Source: Lysobacter sp.
GTDB lineage: Bacteria; Pseudomonadota; Gammaproteobacteria; Xanthomonadales; Xanthomonadaceae
NCBI GenBank assembly: GCA_008015835.1
Contig: SSGH01000007.1
Location: forward strand, 310,001-374,000
Direction: 5' to 3'
DNA: 64,000 bases
Shown here: positions 51,672 to 60,609 of the stretch, one piece after another
How the letters are laid out: each line of letters starts with the position of its first letter
How positions within the stretch are numbered: the stretch's first letter is position 1
Notes under the pieces: model-generated
What the model was told of the DNA's origin: nothing
Databases searched by the model: none
Seen by the model: the letters and a program-made list of their open reading frames with translations, nothing else
Made by a program: the position numbers and the translations under genes

Positions 51672-53393
51672 GTGAAATCCCAGCTCCGCGCGCTCATCGA
51701 ACAGAGCATCGACACCCTGCGCCGCAACGGCGGTTTGCCGGCCGATCTGGCCACCCCCGACTTCGTGGTCGAGCGCCCGAGAGACCGCAGCCACGGCGAT
51801 TTCGCCAGCAACGTCGCGATGTTGCTGGCGCGCCCCGCGAAATCCAACCCGCGCGCCGTCGCGCAGGCGCTGATCGACGCGCTGCCGACGAACGGGGACA
51901 TCGCGGCCATCGAGATCGCCGGCCCGGGGTTCTTGAACGTGCGTCTGACCGCCGGCGCATGGCAGCGTCAACTGCGGCGCGTCCACGCCGAGGGCGCGGC
52001 GTACGGCCGCAACGCCTCCGGCGCCGGACGCACGGCCGGCGTGGAATACGTCTCCGCCAACCCCACCGGCCCGCTGCACGTCGGCCACGGCCGCGCCGCC
52101 GCGATCGGCGATTGCATCGCCCGCGTACTCGACGCCAACGGTTGGAACGTGAAGCGCGAGTTCTACTACAACGATGCCGGCGTGCAGATCGAAAATCTCG
52201 CGCGCTCCACACAGGCGCGCGCGAAAGGCCTGAAACCCGGCGACGCGGGCTGGTCCGACGAGTGGTACCGCGGCGACTACATCGCCGATGTCGCGCAGGC
52301 CTATCTCGACGGCGCCTCGGTCGACGTGGACGGCGCGGTCGTGGTCGGCGCGCGCGATGTCGACGATTACGACGCGATCCGCCGCTTCGCGGTGGCGTAT
52401 CTGCGCCGCGAACAGAATCTCGATTTAGAGGCGTTCCGCGTGTCGTTCGACGTCTATTACCTCGAATCCTCGCTCTACGCCGACGGTAAAGTCGAGGAGG
52501 CGGTGCGCGAGTTGATCGCCCACGGTCACACCTACGAACACGAAGGCGCGCTGTGGCTGAAGTCGACCGACTTCGGCGACGACAAAGACCGCGTGATGCG
52601 CAAGTCCGACGGCACCTACACCTATTTCGTGCCGGATGTGGCGTACCACCTCACGAAATGGCAGCGCGGCTACGAACGCGCGATCACCGAACTCGGCGCG
52701 GACCACCATGGCTCGCTAGCGCGCGTGAAGGCCGGTCTGCAGGCGTTGGACTGCGGTATTCCGCAACACTGGCCCGAGTACGTGCTGCATCAGATGGTCA
52801 CCGTGATGCGCGGCGGCGAGGAAGTGAAAATCTCCAAGCGCGCCGGCAGCTATGTAACGCTGCGCGATCTGATCGACGAAACCGGCCCTGATGCCGTGCG
52901 CTGGTTCCTGATCGCGCGCAAGCCCGATTCGCAGCTCGTGTTCGATATCGACTTGGCGCGTTCGCAGTCGCTCGACAACCCGGTGTACTACGTGCAGTTG
53001 TCGCATGCGCGCACCTTCGGCGTCGTGCGCAAGATGGCCGAGCGCGGCCTGTCGTTCGATCTCGACGCCGGTCTGTCGCAGCCGATCGACATCGCCGACG
53101 CCATCGTGCGCGACGTGTTGATCGACCTCTCGCGCTGGCCGGAGATCGTCGAACAAGCCGGCGTCGATCTCGAACCGCACCTGATCGCGACTTACTTGGT
53201 CGAACTCGCCCAAGCCTTCCAGCGCTACTACAACGCGAACATTTTCCTGGTCGACGATGCCGACACGCGTAACGCCCGCCTCGCGCTGGGCTTCGCGGTG
53301 CAGCGCGTGCTCGCCAACGGCCTCGCCCTGCTCGGCGTGTCCGCGCCGGAGGAAATGTACTTCGCCGACGCCGAGAACGAGGACGCCGCCTAA
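51672..53393 (+). CDS. argS: Arginyl-tRNA synthetase
   Basis: [45 protein letters not shown] start inferred. Confidence 0.96.
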   Translation: MKSQLRALIEQSIDTLRRNGGLPADLATPDFVVERPRDRSHGDFASNVAMLLARPAKSNPRAVAQALIDALPTNGDIAAIEIAGPGFLNVRLTAGAWQRQLRRVHAEGAAYGRNASGAGRTAGVEYVSANPTGPLHVGHGRAAAIGDCIARVLDANGWNVKREFYYNDAGVQIENLARSTQARAKGLKPGDAGWSDEWYRGDYIADVAQAYLDGASVDVDGAVVVGARDVDDYDAIRRFAVAYLRREQNLDLEAFRVSFDVYYLESSLYADGKVEEAVRELIAHGHTYEHEGALWLKSTDFGDDKDRVMRKSDGTYTYFVPDVAYHLTKWQRGYERAITELGADHHGSLARVKAGLQALDCGIPQHWPEYVLHQMVTVMRGGEEVKISKRAGSYVTLRDLIDETGPDAVRWFLIARKPDSQLVFDIDLARSQSLDNPVYYVQLSHARTFGVVRKMAERGLSFDLDAGLSQPIDIADAIVRDVLIDLSRWPEIVEQAGVDLEPHLIATYLVELAQAFQRYYNANIFLVDDADTRNARLALGFAVQRVLANGLALLGVSAPEEMYFADAENEDAA

Positions 53394-54193
53394 TGGCCGC
53401 GAAACGCAATAAATCGCAGGCCAAGCGCAACGGCGGCGGCAACGGCGCGATGCCCGCCTGGGCGTGGTTGGTGCTGGGCTTGGCGCTGGGCATCGGCGTG
53501 TTTTTGATCGCGCCGAAATTCATCGGCGGCGAAGAAGGCTTCTTCCGCCCGAAACCCAACGCCGACGCGCAGCCGCCGGCGCTGGACGCCACCGATCGCG
53601 ACGAACCCATCGTCGCCGACGCCGATGCGGGCAACCCGCCGAAAGCGACGCCGACGCCGGGCGAAGAGCCGGACTACGCGTTCTACAACATGCTCTCCGG
53701 CGAAGAACAGCCGCTCAGCGACGCCGAATTGGCCGCGAATGCGCGCGCGGAAGAGGAGCGCGCCGCGAAAGCGCGCGAAGCGGCGGAAAAGGCCGCGGCC
53801 GACGCCGCGAAGAACGACGACGCCAAGAACGGCGCCACCGCCAACGTCGACGACGCGCCGAAACCCATCGATGCGCCGATCGATCCACCGCCCGCCGTCG
53901 ACGCGCGTCCCGACGCGCGCGATACCGCCGATCCGCGCCCGCAATCGGCCAATGCCGCCGATGCGCGCTATCTGCTGCAGGCCGGCGCCTTCGCCGCCTC
54001 CGGCGACGCCGAAGCGCTGAAAGCGAAGATCGCGTTCCTCGGCCTCAGCGCGCGCGTGGAATCGGCGCAGATCAAAGGCAACACCGTTTACCGCGTGCGC
54101 ATGGGGCCCTACGGCAGCGCGACCGAACTGGCCGACGCCAAACGCAAACTCGCCGGCGGCGGATTGCCGGCGATGGCGATCAAGGTGAAGTGA
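53393..54193 (+). CDS. SPOR-domain protein
   Basis: TM near N-terminus; C-terminal YLLQAGAFAASGDAEALKAKIAFLGLSARVES...YRVRMGPYGSATELADAKRKLAGGGL. Confidence 0.9.
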   Translation: MAAKRNKSQAKRNGGGNGAMPAWAWLVLGLALGIGVFLIAPKFIGGEEGFFRPKPNADAQPPALDATDRDEPIVADADAGNPPKATPTPGEEPDYAFYNMLSGEEQPLSDAELAANARAEEERAAKAREAAEKAAADAAKNDDAKNGATANVDDAPKPIDAPIDPPPAVDARPDARDTADPRPQSANAADARYLLQAGAFAASGDAEALKAKIAFLGLSARVESAQIKGNTVYRVRMGPYGSATELADAKRKLAGGGLPAMAIKVK

Positions 54194-54208
54194 ACGAGAG
54201 CCCGCGCG

Positions 54209-55054
54209 ATGCTCCGAACCCGCACACTCCTGTCTTTGTGGATGTTCGCGATCTCGGCCGCGTTGTCGTTCGGGGCGCTCTCTTCGAGCGCGATCGCGAG
54301 CGAGTATTCCCCGCCCGCCGAAGAGGCCGATCGCATTCAGCGATTGAGCGCCGCGTATTTCGAACACCTGGACGGCGGCGAATACGCCGAAGCCTACGCG
54401 CTGTATACGGCCGAACTGCGCGCCATGATTCCGTTCGACGCGTGGCGTCGAGACGAACGCCGCAGGCGAGACGCGTGGGGCGCGCTACGCCGCCGCGATC
54501 GCGTCGCGGTCACGTGGTACCTGGATCCGCCCGATTCGCCGCGACCGGGGCTTTACGTCGCCGTCGACTACGTCAGCGATTACGCCGAACTCGCGCAGCA
54601 CACCGAATTCCTGATCTGGTACCGCGCCAAACCCGGCGACGCCTTCGAATTGACTCGGCACGAGGTCAACGCGGTGGCGAAGAGCGAAGACGGACGCGGT
54701 TTACCGCATCCGGGCGCGCCGGTCGGGCGCATTCCCTACCCCAACGTCGATACGGCGCGCGCCGCGTTAGCCGCCCGCATGGACGCTCGTAAGACCGACG
54801 TCGACGGTTGGACGGTTTTCGACGTACCGGATCAACGCGCGCGTTGGCTTTTCACGCCCGCACAGCATCCAGCGCACCCGTCGATGGTGCTGTTCGCGCC
54901 GATCGAGCGGAACGGCGAGTGGGTGCCCGGCCTCGACATCATGTGCGGCAGCGCGCCGCCGATTTGCCAAGCGTTGATCGAACAAGCGATCGCTCTGCAC
55001 GAACGCCTCGATGCCGATGCCGCATCTTCGGCACCGTCTTCGCCGCCTCGATAA
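54209..55054 (+). CDS. Exported DUF4019-like protein
   Basis: Signal peptide; YFEHLDGGEYAEAYALYTAELRAMIPFDAWRR. Confidence 0.6.
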   Translation: MLRTRTLLSLWMFAISAALSFGALSSSAIASEYSPPAEEADRIQRLSAAYFEHLDGGEYAEAYALYTAELRAMIPFDAWRRDERRRRDAWGALRRRDRVAVTWYLDPPDSPRPGLYVAVDYVSDYAELAQHTEFLIWYRAKPGDAFELTRHEVNAVAKSEDGRGLPHPGAPVGRIPYPNVDTARAALAARMDARKTDVDGWTVFDVPDQRARWLFTPAQHPAHPSMVLFAPIERNGEWVPGLDIMCGSAPPICQALIEQAIALHERLDADAASSAPSSPPR

Positions 55055-55141
55055 CGCGCGGAAGCGCCGGTCGGATCGCGTTTTCTGAGACGCCCCTCGC
55101 GCATGCTGTGCTTCCCGGACACGCACGCAAGGAGGCCTGCG

Positions 55142-55570
55142 ATGCCGCCGATCGAAGCCGCATTGATCAAACCGGTCGTGGACGCGCTGCTCGGCCTGTT
55201 CAAGCAGGGCGAGAATCTCACGCTCAAGCGCAACGCCGAGAAAGCGCTGCGCGAAGCGATCCGCGAACTGCTGCTGGCCAACCCCGACGAGAACAAAGCC
55301 GAGGCGCGCATCGCGATCGCCAAGGCGGCGGGGATTCTGTCCGAGGACATCCTGCTCGCCGAGGACATGCTGGAAAAACATCGCGCCAACAAAGCGCGCA
55401 CGCGCGGCAAAACCGGCAGCGCGCGCAAACGCAAGGCGCACGCCGGCAAATGCGCGGGCCGACGTAAGCCCGCGTGCGCGACGGATGCGGACGCGCCGAC
55501 GCCCGAGGACGACGCCTGCTGCGCGCCGCACGGCGACGCCGCGCACGCGCGGCCCACCGATACCGACTGA
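55142..55570 (+). CDS. Hypothetical protein with basic, Cys-containing C-terminal tail
   Basis: ORF from ATG 55142; helical N-terminal half, Lys/Arg-rich C-terminal half. Confidence 0.6.
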   Translation: MPPIEAALIKPVVDALLGLFKQGENLTLKRNAEKALREAIRELLLANPDENKAEARIAIAKAAGILSEDILLAEDMLEKHRANKARTRGKTGSARKRKAHAGKCAGRRKPACATDADAPTPEDDACCAPHGDAAHARPTDTD

Positions 55571-55682
55571 CGCGACGCGCGGGCCGGGTATCGCGCTGCG
55601 TCGAGCGGGTGCCGCTCAACGGCGCGCGACGATGCGCCGCTCGCATACAATCGCGGCATCGACCGCGACGGCGTGCCCGCCC

Positions 55683-56435
55683 ATGACCAAGACGATTCTC
55701 ATCACCGGCGCGACCTCCGGTTTCGGGCGCGCCGCCGTCGAACGGTTTCACGGCGCGGGTTGGCGCGTGATCGCCACCGGACGCCGCGCGGAACGGCTCG
55801 ATGCGCTGGCCGATGCGCTCGGCCGCGAGCGTCTGCACACCGCCGCGTTCGACATGCGAGACGAGGCCGCGATGCGCGCCGCGATCGACGCCTTGCCCGA
55901 TGGTTTTCGCGACATCGACGCGCTGGTCAACAACGCCGGCCTGGCGCTCGGCACCGCGCCCGCGCAGCGCGCGGATTTGGCGCAGTGGAAACAAATGATC
56001 GACACCAACGTCACCGCGCTGGCGACGATGACCTATCTGCTGCTGCCGCGGCTGATCGAACGCAAGGGCGCGATCCTAAACATCGGCTCGGTCGCCGGCA
56101 CCTATCCGTACACCGGCGGGAATGTGTACGCAGGCACCAAGGCGTTCGTCTCGCAGTTCTCGCTCGATCTTCGCTGCGACCTGCACGGCACCGGCGTGCG
56201 CGTGACCAGCCTCGAACCCGGCATGGCGGAAACCGAATTCACTCTCGTACGCACCGGCGGCGACCAAACCGCATCGGACACGCTGTACAAAGGCGCGGAA
56301 CCGATGACCGCCGAGGACATCGCCGAGACCTTGTTCTGGGTGGCGACTCTGCCGCCGCACCTCAACGTCAATCGCATCGAATTGATGCCGGTGCGGCAAT
56401 CGTTCGCGGGGTTTCAGGTCGCGCGCGAAGGATGA
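55683..56435 (+). CDS. SDR oxidoreductase, YdfG-like
   Basis: ILITGATSGFGRAAVERF; NNAGLALG; YTGGNVYAGTKAFVSQFSLDLR. Confidence 0.93.
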   Translation: MTKTILITGATSGFGRAAVERFHGAGWRVIATGRRAERLDALADALGRERLHTAAFDMRDEAAMRAAIDALPDGFRDIDALVNNAGLALGTAPAQRADLAQWKQMIDTNVTALATMTYLLLPRLIERKGAILNIGSVAGTYPYTGGNVYAGTKAFVSQFSLDLRCDLHGTGVRVTSLEPGMAETEFTLVRTGGDQTASDTLYKGAEPMTAEDIAETLFWVATLPPHLNVNRIELMPVRQSFAGFQVAREG

Positions 56436-57604
56436 TCGTCCGCGCGCGCGACGCGAACGCGCGATAAGGCGTCGCGCAGCCGCAATCCCGGTCGCTCGAC
56501 GGCGTAGTGCAACACCGCGGCGGCGAATAACGACGCTGCGCCATACGTCGCGAACGCGACGAAGCCGCGGCCGTCCAAGGCTTCGCCTAAATGGATCTCG
56601 ACCAAGCCGTAGATCGGCTTATGGATCAGATACAAGCTGTAGGAGATCGCCGCGACCCACGCCGCGCCGGGCACCGCGCGATGGCCGATCCAACCCTTCG
56701 TCTGCGCACCGGCGAACACCAACGCCGCCAGCGACGCCGACAGCACCGGCCAACCGATGCTGTTGCCGAGCAGGCCCGCGCGTTCGCGGAACAGCCAGAA
56801 CGATAGCGCCATGCCCGCGAGGCCGATCATGAACGCGACGTTCGCGCGCGCGCCGAGCCGCGCCCACAGCGCGGGCCGATACGTCTTCACCACCGCGAGC
56901 GAAACGCCGGCGAGCAAGCCGTCGAGCCGATTCCAAGTCGGATAGTAAATATTTTCGACGAACCAATTGCGATCCGGCGCCAATGCGTCGAAGTGCAGCC
57001 AGATCGCGGTGCGCAGCGCGATCCCGCCCACCACCAGCGCGACGCAGAACGCCACGAGCGCGGCGCGGGAGCGCAGTCGCGCGAATCCCAACGCCAGCAT
57101 CGGAAAGAGCAGATAGAAGTGTTCTTCCACGCACAGCGACCACGCGTGCGAAAACGCGGCGTTGCGGTCGTAGTCGATGGAGACGTTCACGAAGAAGAGC
57201 GCGAATTTCCACCACGGCTCCATCCCCGGCGCTTCGGCGAAATCCGGCCACAGCAGATACAGCGCCAACACCGCCCAGAACGCCGGAAGAATGCGGAACG
57301 CGCGGCGAAGATAGAAGTCGCCGAAGGAAAAGCGCTCGCCGCGCACCAACGGCGCCAGCACCTGCGCGCCGATCAAAAATCCGCTGAGGACGAAGAACAA
57401 ATCCACGCCCATCCAGCCGTAGCGCTGCGCCCAGCGCCAATCCTCGCCCAGCCCGCCGACGAGAAAGGAGTGGAACAACATCGTCCATACCACGGCGATC
57501 GCCCGCAGCGAATCCAATCCAGGCATGCGGCGGTGGTTCAATGACGTCGGCGCGCCGGAGTCGTTCGATGCGCTGCCGTGCGATGCGATGGTCGTGTCGT
57601 TCAA
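56414..57604 (-). CDS. Acyltransferase 3 family membrane protein
   Basis: GLDSLRAIAVVWTMLFHSFL...YGWMGVDLFFVLSGFLIGAQV; start uncertain (57526 or 57604). Confidence 0.88.
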   Translation of the reverse strand: MNDTTIASHGSASNDSGAPTSLNHRRMPGLDSLRAIAVVWTMLFHSFLVGGLGEDWRWAQRYGWMGVDLFFVLSGFLIGAQVLAPLVRGERFSFGDFYLRRAFRILPAFWAVLALYLLWPDFAEAPGMEPWWKFALFFVNVSIDYDRNAAFSHAWSLCVEEHFYLLFPMLALGFARLRSRAALVAFCVALVVGGIALRTAIWLHFDALAPDRNWFVENIYYPTWNRLDGLLAGVSLAVVKTYRPALWARLGARANVAFMIGLAGMALSFWLFRERAGLLGNSIGWPVLSASLAALVFAGAQTKGWIGHRAVPGAAWVAAISYSLYLIHKPIYGLVEIHLGEALDGRGFVAFATYGAASLFAAAVLHYAVERPGLRLRDALSRVRVARADDHPSRAT

Positions 57605-57750
57605 GGCGATCTCTGCCGGCTCCCGAGCCGTCTCGCGCCATCGTAACCCGCGCGTCTCGCACGACCCCAACGCCGAACTGTCACCGCCGCAACCGCGCGG
57701 CGCGTCGTTTCGCTCGGCGCATTCGAGCGCTTCGTCGATATCGATGCGCA

Positions 57751-57784
57751 AAAAAACGCAGGCCGGAATCCCGGCCTGCGTTTT
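57751..57784. terminator. Bidirectional rho-independent terminator
   Basis: AAAAAACGCAGGCCGG-AATC-CCGGCCTGCGTTTT. Confidence 0.9.
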
Positions 57785-57805
57785 GGCGACGCCGAGACCG
57801 TTCGA

Positions 57806-58024
57806 TCAGGGAATCGGGCAACCGCAGCCGCGGTGACACAGCCGCGCGCGCGAAGAGCAGGTCGCATAAGACGTGCCGGCGGCCAAACAGGCATCGAACG
57901 CCGCATCGCAACGATCGTGGCAGGTCAGACAACCGACCGCCGAGGGTTGGAAGGCGCTCGCCGAAATCGCGAAACCGAAGGCGAAGACGGCGGCCGACAT
58001 CAGGGATAAACGCTTCAGGTTCAT
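57806..58024 (-). CDS. Exported 8-Cys mini-protein, paralogue 1
   Basis: 72 aa; signal peptide; GCLTCHDRCDAAFDACLAAGTSYATCSSRARLCHRGCGC. Confidence 0.75.
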   Translation of the reverse strand: MNLKRLSLMSAAVFAFGFAISASAFQPSAVGCLTCHDRCDAAFDACLAAGTSYATCSSRARLCHRGCGCPIP

Positions 58025-58106
58025 GGGTACGCTCCTTGTAAGCCCGGAATCGGGCGAGGCCACACTAACGCCGCGGTGCCGACGCGGGCAAGCCTGCTCG
58101 ATCGGC

Positions 58107-58223
58107 TCATCCCTGCGACGTATCGCGAATGCAGTCGTCGCAAACGCAATCCTTGCGAACGCGCGCGACGCGCGTCGGCTGAATCGCAGCGACGCGCGAA
58201 ACGATCGACGCGTCGCGACGCAT
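58107..58223 (-). CDS. Possible 38-aa micro-ORF ending KDCVCDDCIRDTSQG
   Basis: ATG preceded by AAGGGGAA; read manually, not in supplied ORF track. Confidence 0.25.
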   Translation of the reverse strand: MRRDASIVSRVAAIQPTRVARVRKDCVCDDCIRDTSQG

Positions 58224-58293
58224 CGTTCCCCTTCGCCCGCCGGTTACGAGCGACGCGCGGTACGAACCAGCGAACGCTCCGCGCCCTACGCGC

Positions 58294-58497
58294 TCAGCAG
58301 GCGCAATCCGCGCGACACGCGGTGTATTGACTCGAGCATGTCGATGCCGGTTTTCCGGACGCCAGGCATTTGTCGTAGGCGGCTTTGCACGCGGCGCGGC
58401 AAGGCGCGCAACCGCCCGTGGCCGTCGTCTCGAACGCGATGCCGGACCCGAACGCGAACGCCGCGGTCGCGGCCCCGATCAACCATTTCGATGTCAT
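58294..58497 (-). CDS. Exported 8-Cys mini-protein, paralogue 2
   Basis: 67 aa; hydrophobic leader; GCAPCRAACKAAYDKCLASGKPASTCSSQYTACRADCAC. Confidence 0.75.
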   Translation of the reverse strand: MTSKWLIGAATAAFAFGSGIAFETTATGGCAPCRAACKAAYDKCLASGKPASTCSSQYTACRADCAC

Positions 58498-58646
58498 GGC
58501 GTCATCCTCCGTTGATTGCGAAATCGACTGGATCTCCGCGCGAACGTCGCGTCCGCGCGGCGCGCCCCCTGGCCGATCACCATAGGTCGATTCGACGCCC
58601 GAGAACGCCAGTTCAGTCACAGTTCGCGACGCATGCGCCGCGGCGA

Positions 58647-60545
58647 TCAGACCGCCGGTTCGTCGTTCAGATACGTGTACGCAGTCAAGCCGTTTTCCAG
58701 CGCCTCGTTCAGCCGCGTCGCGTCGCCTTTGCTCAGCTCCACGGCGCCGACTTTCGCGCGATAGATCCGACGCAGGTCGTCGACCTTGTAGCCGACGTAA
58801 TCCAGCATCACGTCGGTGGTGTCGCCGCGACGCTGCTGCGCGAGTTTGAACCCGCGGTCTTCCCGCTCGTCCACGCGCACTTCCACCGCATCGGTGTCGC
58901 CGAACAGGTTGTGGATGTCGCCGAGGATTTCCTGATACGCGCCGACGAGAAAGAACCCGAGGCGATAGCGTTCGCCCGGGCGCGGCGCGTGCAGCGGCAG
59001 GGAGCTATCGAGGTCTTCGTTCTCGACGTAGGTGTCGATCTTGCCGTCGGAATCGCAGGTGAGGTCGGCGATCACGCCGCGACGCTCGGGTTTTTCGTCC
59101 AGGCGCTCGATCGGCACGATCGGGAACACCTGATCGATCGCCCACACGTCCGGCATCGATTCGAACAGACTGAAATTGACGAAGTATTTGTCGACCAATC
59201 GCTCGTTGAGCTCGTCGAGCAAATCGCGGTGGCTTTTCTCGTCGTAGGTCAGCCGCGCGCGCACCGCATGCGCGATGGCGTAGAACAGGTCGTCCAGACG
59301 CGCGCGCGCGACCAAATCCAGTTGGCCCAACGCGTACAGCGACAAGCCTTCGCTGTGATGATGCTGCGCTTCGTGGAACAGCTCCACCGCCGGGCGCGTA
59401 TCGATCTCGGCGTAAATCTCGCGCAGGTGGCGGATCGTCGCGGCTTCGTCGTCGTGCGCGGGCGGCACGCGGCCTTCCGGCGCGCGCTCCACTTCGGACA
59501 CGTTGGTCACCAGCACGGCGTGATGCGCGGTCATCGCACGGCCGCATTCGGTGACGATGCGCGGCGGCGCGAAGCCGTGCGCTTCGCACGCCTCCGCCAG
59601 CGGCTGCACGATGCTGGACGCGTACTGGCCGATGCCGTAGTTGATCGAGCAGTAGCTGCGCGAACGCGTGCCTTCGTAATCGATGCCGAGGCCGCCGCCG
59701 ACGTCGACGTGGCTGATCTTCGCGCCCAGTTTGGACAGCTCGACGAAATAACGCGTCGCTTCGCGCATACCGTTGGCGATGTCGCGCACGTTGCTGATCT
59801 GCGAACCCATGTGGAAATGCAGCAGGCCCAAGCAGTCGCTCATGCCGCTGTCGCGCAACGACTTCCACAAATCCAGCACTTGCCGCGGCGAGAGGCCGAA
59901 TTTCGCTTTGTCGCCGCCGCTGTTCTGCCATTTGCCGGCGCCGAGCGAGGCCAAACGCATGCGCACGCCGAGGCCTGGCGTCACGCCGAGGGCTTTGGCC
60001 TCTTCCATCACCAACGGCAGTTCCGACGGCTTCTCGACGACGATGAAGGTTTCCATGCCGAGCTTGCGCCCGATCAGCGCCAAGCGGATGTATTCGCGGT
60101 CCTTGTAGCCGTTGCAGACGATCAAACCGCCGGGGCGGCTCAGCGCCAGCACCGCCATCAATTCCGGCTTGCTGCCGGCTTCCAGGCCGAAGCCTTCGCC
60201 CGCGTGCGAGGCCAAGGTGCCGGCGACGCCGGCATGCTGATTGACCTTGATCGGATACACCGCGGTGTAGCCGCCGGCGTAGTCCCACTCGGCCTGCGCC
60301 TGCGCGAACGCCGCCTGCAGCTTACCCAGGCGGTCGCCGAGAATGTCGGGGAAGCGCAGCAACAGCGGCAGCTTCGCGCCCTGCGCCAGCGCCGCGTCGA
60401 CGATCTCCGGCAACGCCGCGCCTGGCCCTTGCGCGCCGCGCGGCTGCACGCGGATGCGGCCCGCGGCGTCGACGTCGAAATAGCCCTCGGCCCAGTGCGG
60501 AATCGAGTACGTTTTGCGGGCGAGGTCGATCGACCAAGCGGTCAT
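58647..60545 (-). CDS. speA: Biosynthetic arginine decarboxylase
   Basis: YPIKVNQHAGV; HFHMGSQISNVRDI; DVGGGLGIDYEG; ECGRAMTAHHAVLVTNV. Confidence 0.96.
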   Translation of the reverse strand: MTAWSIDLARKTYSIPHWAEGYFDVDAAGRIRVQPRGAQGPGAALPEIVDAALAQGAKLPLLLRFPDILGDRLGKLQAAFAQAQAEWDYAGGYTAVYPIKVNQHAGVAGTLASHAGEGFGLEAGSKPELMAVLALSRPGGLIVCNGYKDREYIRLALIGRKLGMETFIVVEKPSELPLVMEEAKALGVTPGLGVRMRLASLGAGKWQNSGGDKAKFGLSPRQVLDLWKSLRDSGMSDCLGLLHFHMGSQISNVRDIANGMREATRYFVELSKLGAKISHVDVGGGLGIDYEGTRSRSYCSINYGIGQYASSIVQPLAEACEAHGFAPPRIVTECGRAMTAHHAVLVTNVSEVERAPEGRVPPAHDDEAATIRHLREIYAEIDTRPAVELFHEAQHHHSEGLSLYALGQLDLVARARLDDLFYAIAHAVRARLTYDEKSHRDLLDELNERLVDKYFVNFSLFESMPDVWAIDQVFPIVPIERLDEKPERRGVIADLTCDSDGKIDTYVENEDLDSSLPLHAPRPGERYRLGFFLVGAYQEILGDIHNLFGDTDAVEVRVDEREDRGFKLAQQRRGDTTDVMLDYVGYKVDDLRRIYRAKVGAVELSKGDATRLNEALENGLTAYTYLNDEPAV

Positions 60546-60609
60546 GGGCGGGGGTCCGGCGGGTTGAACGGGACGCGCATTGTAGGGCCTGCCTTCCCGG
60601 CGGGGGCGT

